DNA of 64,000 nt from Streptomyces aculeolatus (GTDB taxonomy: Bacteria; Actinomycetota; Actinomycetes; Streptomycetales; Streptomycetaceae), in NCBI RefSeq assembly GCF_020400605.1, contig NZ_JAINRD010000001.1, positions 620,001 to 684,000 of the forward strand, written 5' to 3'. The translations under genes were made by a program, and so were the position numbers. This document shows positions 58,842 through 64,000 of the stretch, in pieces. How positions within the stretch are numbered: position 1 is the first letter of the stretch; each line of letters opens with the position of its first letter. Below the pieces are notes generated by a model. That model searched no databases. It was given only the letters and a program-made list of their open reading frames with translations, and had not been told where the DNA came from.

Positions 58842-60404
58842 ATGCACGTCGCGCTGGACCGGATCGGCAAGAGCTACGGCGGCACACCCGTCCTCGACGA
58901 GGTGTCCCTGAGCCTGCCCGCAGGCCGGGTGCACGGGCTCGTGGGCGAGAACGGCGCGGGCAAGAGCACGCTGGCCCGGGTGCTGTGCGGGGCGGTGCGG
59001 GCGGACCGGGGGCGGGTCCTGGTGGACGGGCGGGAGATCCGGATCCGTACGCCGCGGGACGCGCTGGGCGCGGGCATCGTGCTGGTCACGCAGGAGGGGG
59101 CGGTGGTGCCGGCGCTGAGCGTGCTGGACAACGTGCTGCTGGGGACGGGGGGCGGGCGGTACGGGGTGCGGGACGGGGCGGCGGAGAAGCGGCGGTACGG
59201 GGAGCTGGCGGCGCGCGCGGGGTGGGAGGTCCCGTACGCGGACGGGGCGCGCGGCGCGCACGGCGAAGGCCCGTACGGCGTGGGCGCGCACGGCATGCGC
59301 GCCGATCCTGCACCGGATCCCGGTGCCCGCGTGGGCGATCTGCCCTTCCCCGCCCGCCAGCGCGTCGAGTTCCTCCGCGCACTCGCCCACGACGCCCGCC
59401 TCGTCGTCCTCGACGAGCCGACCGCCGCGCTCGCCGAGGCCGACGCCGCCCGGCTGCTCGCCACCGTGCGGCGGCTGGCGGCGGACTCGGGCATCGCCTT
59501 CGTCCTCGTCTCGCACCGCCTGGACGAGGTCGTCGCCACCTGCGACACGATCACCGTGCTGCGCGACGGGCGGCGCGTGACGACGGTGCCCGCGGCCGGG
59601 ACGACGCCCCGGGAGCTGCTGCGGGACATGGTGGGGACCCCGGTGGCGGCGCTGTACCCGGAGCCCGCACCGGTGCGGGAGGACGCGCCGGTGGTGCTCG
59701 CGGTGCGGGGGCTGTCGCGGGGGCGCACGGTGCGGGACGTGGGCCTGGAGGTGCGGGCCGGGGAGATCGTCGGCCTGGCGGGGCTGGCGGGCAGCGGCCG
59801 TACGGAGACGCTGCGGGCCGTGTTCGGCGCGGACCGCCGCGACGGCGGCGAGGTGACCGTCGCGGGCCGCCGCGTCACGGGCGTCGCCGGCGCGATGGCG
59901 CTGGGCGCGGGCCTCATCCCGGCGTCGCGCGCGGAGGAGGGGCTCGTCCTCGTCCGGTCCACCGCGGAGAACCTGGCGCTGGCCAGCCTGGCGGACCGGC
60001 GCCGGCTGGGTTTCGTACGGCGGGAGGAGGAGCGCCGCACGACCGGCGCCACGGCGGAGCGGCTGGACATTCGCGGGGCGGGGCCGGACCGGCCGGCGTG
60101 GACGCTGTCGGGGGGCAACCAGCAGAAGTCGCTGTTCGGCAAGTGGCTGATCCGCCGCCCGCGGCTGCTGCTGGCGGACGAGCCGACGCGCGGCGTGGAC
60201 GTGGCGGCGCGCGCGCAGATCCACGAGCTGCTGGCGGAGTTGGCGGCGGAGGGGGTGGCGGTGCTCGTCGCGTCGTCGGACGTCGAGGAGGTGCTGGGGC
60301 TGGCGCACCGGGTGCTGGTGATGCGGGAGGGGCGGGTGGCGGGGGAGTTCGCGCGGGGGACGGCGGGGGCAGGGGACGTACTGGCGCTGGCGGGCCTGCG
60401 GTGA
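58842..60404 (+). CDS. Ribose-type ABC transporter ATPase (two nucleotide-binding domains)
   Basis: A 520-residue double ATPase (RbsA/MglA type). NBD1 has Walker A GENGAGKST and Walker B LVVLDEPTAAL, but its signature region reads LPFPARQRVE where relatives have LS-type motifs, and a repetitive Gly/Ala/His-rich insert of about 30 residues (about 130-162) precedes it. NBD2 has the usual degenerate P-loop GLAGSGRTE, an intact LSGGNQQK and LLADEPTRGVD. So ATP hydrolysis may depend on one composite site. It begins 16 bases after the binding protein and overlaps the permease start (GTGA). Confidence 0.9.
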   Translation: MHVALDRIGKSYGGTPVLDEVSLSLPAGRVHGLVGENGAGKSTLARVLCGAVRADRGRVLVDGREIRIRTPRDALGAGIVLVTQEGAVVPALSVLDNVLLGTGGGRYGVRDGAAEKRRYGELAARAGWEVPYADGARGAHGEGPYGVGAHGMRADPAPDPGARVGDLPFPARQRVEFLRALAHDARLVVLDEPTAALAEADAARLLATVRRLAADSGIAFVLVSHRLDEVVATCDTITVLRDGRRVTTVPAAGTTPRELLRDMVGTPVAALYPEPAPVREDAPVVLAVRGLSRGRTVRDVGLEVRAGEIVGLAGLAGSGRTETLRAVFGADRRDGGEVTVAGRRVTGVAGAMALGAGLIPASRAEEGLVLVRSTAENLALASLADRRRLGFVRREEERRTTGATAERLDIRGAGPDRPAWTLSGGNQQKSLFGKWLIRRPRLLLADEPTRGVDVAARAQIHELLAELAAEGVAVLVASSDVEEVLGLAHRVLVMREGRVAGEFARGTAGAGDVLALAGLR

Positions 60405-61429
60405 GGAAGGCGGGGGCGGCCCGGACGCGGTGGCCGGTGGGAAGGGGCGGGGCAGCAGGGGCGAGGGCACGCAGCGGGCTGGAGATCCGGGACTACGGGA
60501 TCGTGGCCGCACCGCTGCTGCTGGCGGCTGCCCTCTCGCTCACGACGGACACGTTCCTCACCTCGGGCAACCTCGTGAACGTCCTCGACCAGGCGGTGGT
60601 CATCGGCCTGTTGGCGTGCGGGCTGACGCTCTGCATCACGTGCGGGATGTTCGACCTGTCGGTGAGCGCGGTCCTCGCGGTCAGCGCGATCGTCGCCGTG
60701 GAGACCACCCGCGCCGCGGGCGTCCCGGCGGGCTACGCGGCGGCGGTGGCGACGGGCGCGCTGATGGGCACGGTGACGGGGCTGGTCACCGTGGCGTCGC
60801 GGGTGCACTCGTTCATCGCGACGCTGGCGCTGAGCATCGTCTACCGCGGCCTGGCCGTGATCCTCACCGGCGGCGCCATCGTCTACCCGCACGCGGACCA
60901 GCTCGACTCCTTCGCGGAGTTGGCCAGTCCCACGGTGCTCGCCGACGTCACGGCGCCCTCGCTGCTGCTGCTCGGGGTGGCCGCCGTCTGCTGGCTCCTG
61001 CAGTCCCGCACGACGCTGGGCCGCAGCATCTACGCCATCGGCGGCAACCCGGAGGCGGCCCGCCTGTCGGGGGTCAGGACGGGCGCCGTCCGGGTGATCA
61101 CGTTCGCGCTGAGCGGGACGTGCGCGGGTACGGCGGGCCTGGTGATGGCGACCCGCAGCGGCTCGGCCCAGGCCAACACGGGCACGCTGCTGGAGCTGAC
61201 CGCGATCGCGGCGGTCATCATCGGCGGCACGAGCATCCTCGGCGGCGAGGGCACGATCTGGCGCACGCTGATCGGGGTGCTGCTGCTCGGCCTGATCTCG
61301 AACGGCTTCAACCTGCTGGGCTGGAACCCGACGTACAAGCAGGCGGTCGAGGGCCTGCTGATCCTCGCGGCGGTGACGCTCGATCAGTTCCTGCGGGCGA
61401 GGGGCGGAACACGCGGGTCCACGGCATGA
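60401..61429 (+). CDS. Ribose-type ABC transporter permease
   Basis: A 342-residue inner-membrane permease (RbsC type) with eight to ten helices. Typical motifs are TSGNLVNVLDQAVVIGLLACGLTLCITCGMFDLSVSAVLA and IGGNPEAARLSGVRTGAVR, and near the end IIGGTSILGGEGTIWRTLIGVLLLGLISNGFNLLG. The GTG start overlaps the ATPase stop. Completes a three-gene sugar importer. No kinase, isomerase or regulator for the sugar is adjacent, except a ROK regulator 1.2 kb further on. Confidence 0.9.
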   Translation: MRKAGAARTRWPVGRGGAAGARARSGLEIRDYGIVAAPLLLAAALSLTTDTFLTSGNLVNVLDQAVVIGLLACGLTLCITCGMFDLSVSAVLAVSAIVAVETTRAAGVPAGYAAAVATGALMGTVTGLVTVASRVHSFIATLALSIVYRGLAVILTGGAIVYPHADQLDSFAELASPTVLADVTAPSLLLLGVAAVCWLLQSRTTLGRSIYAIGGNPEAARLSGVRTGAVRVITFALSGTCAGTAGLVMATRSGSAQANTGTLLELTAIAAVIIGGTSILGGEGTIWRTLIGVLLLGLISNGFNLLGWNPTYKQAVEGLLILAAVTLDQFLRARGGTRGSTA

Positions 61430-61552
61430 GGGGGGACATCGCCGGGGCCTCACCCACGCCCGCGCCCCTGCTCACCTCCACCCCCCAGGGCACCTGCGGC
61501 TCCAGCGACGGAGGCCTCCGCGCCGGTGCGCCGGCGCGGCCGACGGCCGCGG

Positions 61553-62524
61553 CTATGCGGCGCGGCGGGGCCGCGAGCGGGATCGCTCCCGTCGCGTTCG
61601 CGCCACGAGGTCCGCCGCCGCCTCCGGCCAGGCGCCGTGGTCGAACGCGAACCCCGCGTCCCGCAGCCGCCCCGGCACCACCCGGCGGCTCTTGAGGAGC
61701 AGTTCGGTGTCGGTGCGGAGAACGAACGCGCCGATTGCGGCCATCCAGCGCGTCGCCGGCAGGCCCACCGGCATGCCCCACGCGCCGCGCAGCCCGCGCA
61801 TGAACTCCCGCTGCGGCAGCGGACCGGGCGCCGCGAGGTTGACCGCCCCCGAGATGTCGTCCCGGTCGATCAGGAACTCCACGGCCCGTACGAAGTCGCG
61901 GTCGTGGATCCACGACACGTACTGCGCGCCGCCCGCGACCGGCCCGCCGAGGCCGAGCCGCGCCAGCCACAGCATGTAGTCGAAGACGCCGCCGCGGTCG
62001 GGGCTCATCACCATCGCCGACCGCAGGGCGACCTTGCGCGTCTGCGGCGTCGCGGCCCGCTCCTGCTCCCGCTCCCAGTTCCGCGCGATCCCGACGCTGT
62101 ACGCCCAGTAGCCGGGGACGCCGGGCTCGTCTCCGCCGATCGTGCCGGCGGCCTCGTCGTTCGGGGCGTCGAAGCGGTGGGCGTAGATGGTGGCGGTGCT
62201 CATCTGGAGCCAGACCCGGGGCGGCTTTCCGGCGGCGGCTATCGCCTCGCCCACGACGCGGGCGGAGTCCACGCGCGAGTCCATCATGGCGCGGAGGTTC
62301 TCGTCGGTGTAGCGGCAGCTGACGCTGCGGCCCGCGAGGTTGATGACGACGTCGCTGCCGTCGACCGCCTCAGCCCAGGGGCCGAGCGTCCGGCCGTCCC
62401 AGCCGACTTCGCCGTCGCGCACCGGGCGTCTGGTCAGGACCGCCACCTCGTGCCCCGCGTCGGTCAGCGCCCGGCGCAGCACGCCGCCCACCTGTCCGGT
62501 CCCTCCCGGCAGCACGATCTTCAC
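61553..62524 (-). CDS. TIGR01777-type NAD(P)-dependent epimerase
   Basis: A 323-residue atypical SDR (SulA/YfcH-like). Rossmann motif PGGTGQVGG at residues 6-14, then VVINLAGRSVSCRYTDENL, and the C-terminal DUF1731-like part with GLPATRWMAAIGAFVLRTDTELLLKSRRVVPGRLRDAGFAFDHG. Function uncertain; such proteins are widespread single genes. Convergent with the sugar transporter; 75 bases from the ROK gene, which is on the same strand. Confidence 0.87.
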   Translation of the reverse strand: MKIVLPGGTGQVGGVLRRALTDAGHEVAVLTRRPVRDGEVGWDGRTLGPWAEAVDGSDVVINLAGRSVSCRYTDENLRAMMDSRVDSARVVGEAIAAAGKPPRVWLQMSTATIYAHRFDAPNDEAAGTIGGDEPGVPGYWAYSVGIARNWEREQERAATPQTRKVALRSAMVMSPDRGGVFDYMLWLARLGLGGPVAGGAQYVSWIHDRDFVRAVEFLIDRDDISGAVNLAAPGPLPQREFMRGLRGAWGMPVGLPATRWMAAIGAFVLRTDTELLLKSRRVVPGRLRDAGFAFDHGAWPEAAADLVARTRRERSRSRPRRAA

Positions 62525-62599
62525 CGGCCCTCCCCCGGACGCGTGACGTCGTACGGTGAGCGTACGACCCGCCCGTACGGGCCCGGCGCGGCGGGGGGT

Positions 62600-63862
62600 T
62601 CAGCCCGCCGCCCCCGCCAGGGCCATGTCCACCTGCCTCGGCGACAGCGCGTGCTCGATCGCCAGGATCCCCGCGCCGATCGCCGCCGCGTTCTCGCCCG
62701 TCCTGCTCGGTTCGATCCGCAGCACGTGCGTCGCCAGCGGGTGCGACCTCCGGTACACCGCCTCCCGGACCCCCGCGAGCAGCTGGTCGTGCACCGCCGC
62801 CAGGGCGCCGCCCACCACCACCGTCTCCGGGTTGAAGAAGTTCACCAGGCCCGCCAGGACCTCGCCCACCGCCCGGCCGGCCTCGCGGACCATGCGGACG
62901 GCCTCGCGGTTGCCCTCCTTGACCAGGCGTACGACGTCCAGCCCCGCCGACGCCTCCAGGCCCAGCTCCTTCAGGCGTACCGCCAGGGCCGCGCCGCCCG
63001 CGATGGCCTCCAGGCAGCCGGAGTTGCCGCAGCGGCACAGCTCCTCGCGTTCGCCCACGCGGATGTGGCCGATGTCGCCCGCCGAGCCCTGCGCGCCCCG
63101 GTGCAGGCGGCCGTCGGCGATGATGCCGCAGCCGATGCCCGTGCCCACCTTCAGGTAGAGCAGGTACGACGTGTCGGGGAAGGCCCGGCGCTGTTCGGCC
63201 AGGGCCATGACGTTCACGTCGTTGTCGACGAGCGCGCGGACGCCGAAGCGCTCGTCGAAGAACTCCGGGATGGGGAACTGGTGCCACCCCGGCATGATCG
63301 GCGGGTCCACCGGGCGCCCGGTGGAGAACTCCACCGGGCCCGGCACGCCCGCGCCGATGGAGCGGAGGGTCTTGGGGTCGCGGCCCGCCTCCTCCAGCAG
63401 CCGCTGCATGGTCCGTTCGACGTGGCCGAGAACCGCCTCAGGACCGTCGGCGATCGTCAGCGGGTCCTCGCGGACCGCGAGCAGCGTGCCGCCGATGTCC
63501 AGCAGCGCGACCCGGCAGTGCGAGGCGCCCAGGTCGACGCCGGCGACGGCGTGCTCGCGGGTGCGCAGCGAGAGGCGGCGCGGGGGGCGGCCGCCGGTGG
63601 AGCCGGCTTCCGCGTCCTCGTCGACGAAGCCGTGCGCGATCAGCGCGTCGACGCGCTGGGAGACGGTGGAGCGCGCGAGGCCGGTGAGGCGGGCGATCTC
63701 GGCGCGCGTGGCGGCGGCGCCGGAGCTGATGAGCGCCAGCACCTCGCCGGGGGACTGGCCCGCGGACGGGCTGTACGGCGGGGCCCCGGGCGGCTGCGCG
63801 CCGGAGGCCGACGGCGGCGGCGGTGGCGGCATCGGCGAGGAAGGCGAAGAAGCGGCTGTCAC
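62600..63862 (-). CDS. ROK-family transcriptional regulator
   Basis: A 420-residue ROK (repressor/kinase-like) regulator. A Pro/Ser/Ala-rich leader precedes the HTH (GEVLALISSGAAATRAEIARLTGLARSTVSQRVDALIAHG), followed by the sugar-kinase-like domain GVDLGASHCRVALLDIGG, GAGVPGPVEF, DNDVNVMALAE and the zinc motif CRCGNSGCLE. GTG 63862 has AAGGTGG five bases upstream; earlier TTG/GTG starts in frame are possible. It resembles Streptomyces ROK regulators next to sugar-transport operons; a divergent target probably begins beyond the right edge. Confidence 0.88.
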   Translation of the reverse strand: MTAASSPSSPMPPPPPPSASGAQPPGAPPYSPSAGQSPGEVLALISSGAAATRAEIARLTGLARSTVSQRVDALIAHGFVDEDAEAGSTGGRPPRRLSLRTREHAVAGVDLGASHCRVALLDIGGTLLAVREDPLTIADGPEAVLGHVERTMQRLLEEAGRDPKTLRSIGAGVPGPVEFSTGRPVDPPIMPGWHQFPIPEFFDERFGVRALVDNDVNVMALAEQRRAFPDTSYLLYLKVGTGIGCGIIADGRLHRGAQGSAGDIGHIRVGEREELCRCGNSGCLEAIAGGAALAVRLKELGLEASAGLDVVRLVKEGNREAVRMVREAGRAVGEVLAGLVNFFNPETVVVGGALAAVHDQLLAGVREAVYRRSHPLATHVLRIEPSRTGENAAAIGAGILAIEHALSPRQVDMALAGAAG

Positions 63863-63922
63863 ATCGACCACCTTAGAGACCGCCAGGTGCACCAACAAGA
63901 CCTTCTTTGTTCGACATTCGGC

Positions 63923-63933
63923 CAAAGTCTTTG
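63923..63933. promoter_or_regulatory. CAAAG-T-CTTTG palindrome upstream of the ROK gene
   Basis: An 11-bp palindrome in an AT-rich patch with further CAAAG/CTTTG copies at 63904-63908, 63943-63947 and 63976-63980. It could be the ROK operator. TTGACA at 63967-63972 may be the -35 of a divergent promoter leading off the window. Confidence 0.4.
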
Positions 63934-64000
63934 CCAACTCATCAAAGAAAGGCCTTGCTTAGGCTCTTGACAGTCCAAAGAAGCCTGAGGACTCTGCTTT

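Noticed and set aside
1..64000. CRISPR arrays, rRNA genes, insertion sequences, and large biosynthetic (PKS/NRPS) modules
   Set aside because: I looked for regularly spaced repeats, rRNA motifs, transposase motifs and carrier-protein motifs and found none.

Overview
The window is very GC-rich with strong third-position GC bias. It carries the gene content of a filamentous actinomycete, most likely Streptomyces or a close relative: many regulators and ECF sigma factors, Tat- and lipobox-type signal peptides, sugar ABC operons, F420-type (LLM) oxidoreductase, DUF574 methyltransferase, M9 collagenase, GTG/TTG starts and several apparently leaderless promoters. I see no rRNA, CRISPR array, transposase, integrase or phage genes. 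One tRNA (Thr, CGT) lies at about 10.05 kb.

Layout. 0-5 kb: the end of a NitT/TauT-type ABC transporter, then two divergent, Tat-tagged dehydratase-like enzymes (an enolase-superfamily protein and a UxuA-like TIM barrel). 5-7 kb: a divergent chaperonin (Cpn60) paralogue with a Gly-rich insert, a His-rich tail and a lost catalytic Asp. 7-10.2 kb: housekeeping holB, a tripeptidyl-aminopeptidase-like lipoprotein and tRNA-Thr. 10.2-16.1 kb: an LLM oxidoreductase and a four-gene molybdenum hydroxylase operon of PaoABC type. 16.2-19 kb: SDR/MerR and TetR/metallo-hydrolase divergent pairs with clear operators. 19-21.9 kb: an ECF sigma factor with an ECF-type promoter and three membrane-anchored or secreted neighbours, one with a metzincin motif. 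22.2-25 kb: MarR-MFS operon and an AraC regulator. 25.1-29.3 kb: a sigma factor fused to a zinc-finger/transmembrane/ricin-lectin tail, divergent from a collagenase. 29.4-36.7 kb: an alpha-galactoside operon (PLP enzyme, ABC transporter, GH36, LacI regulator). 36.9-38.7 kb: a decayed patch with a frameshifted CoA-transferase and a deleted LysR gene. 38.7-40.1 kb: a dihydrofolate-reductase-fold protein and a DUF1275 protein.

40.1-52.8 kb looks like one catabolic island: GlcG-like protein, aldehyde dehydrogenase, PucR regulator, MFS transporter, RidA, a cytoplasmic gamma-glutamyltransferase, a second transporter, and then four genes in a row encoding a haem-oxygenase-like dimetal oxidase (HDO) with all six metal ligands, a Rieske ferredoxin, a ferredoxin reductase and a second Rieske ferredoxin. 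Repeated TGTGCA/GTGCAC elements sit in front of the GGT/transporter pair and of the HDO operon. I regard this self-contained HDO oxygenase system as the best candidate for something undescribed.

52.8-64 kb: a WPD/CX5R phosphatase, a secreted 5'-nucleotidase, a SigJ/ECF41-type sigma gene that has lost region 2 beside its likely target (NAD(P)-binding) gene, a DUF574 methyltransferase translationally coupled to a ribose-type ABC transporter, a TIGR01777-type epimerase and a ROK regulator at the right edge.
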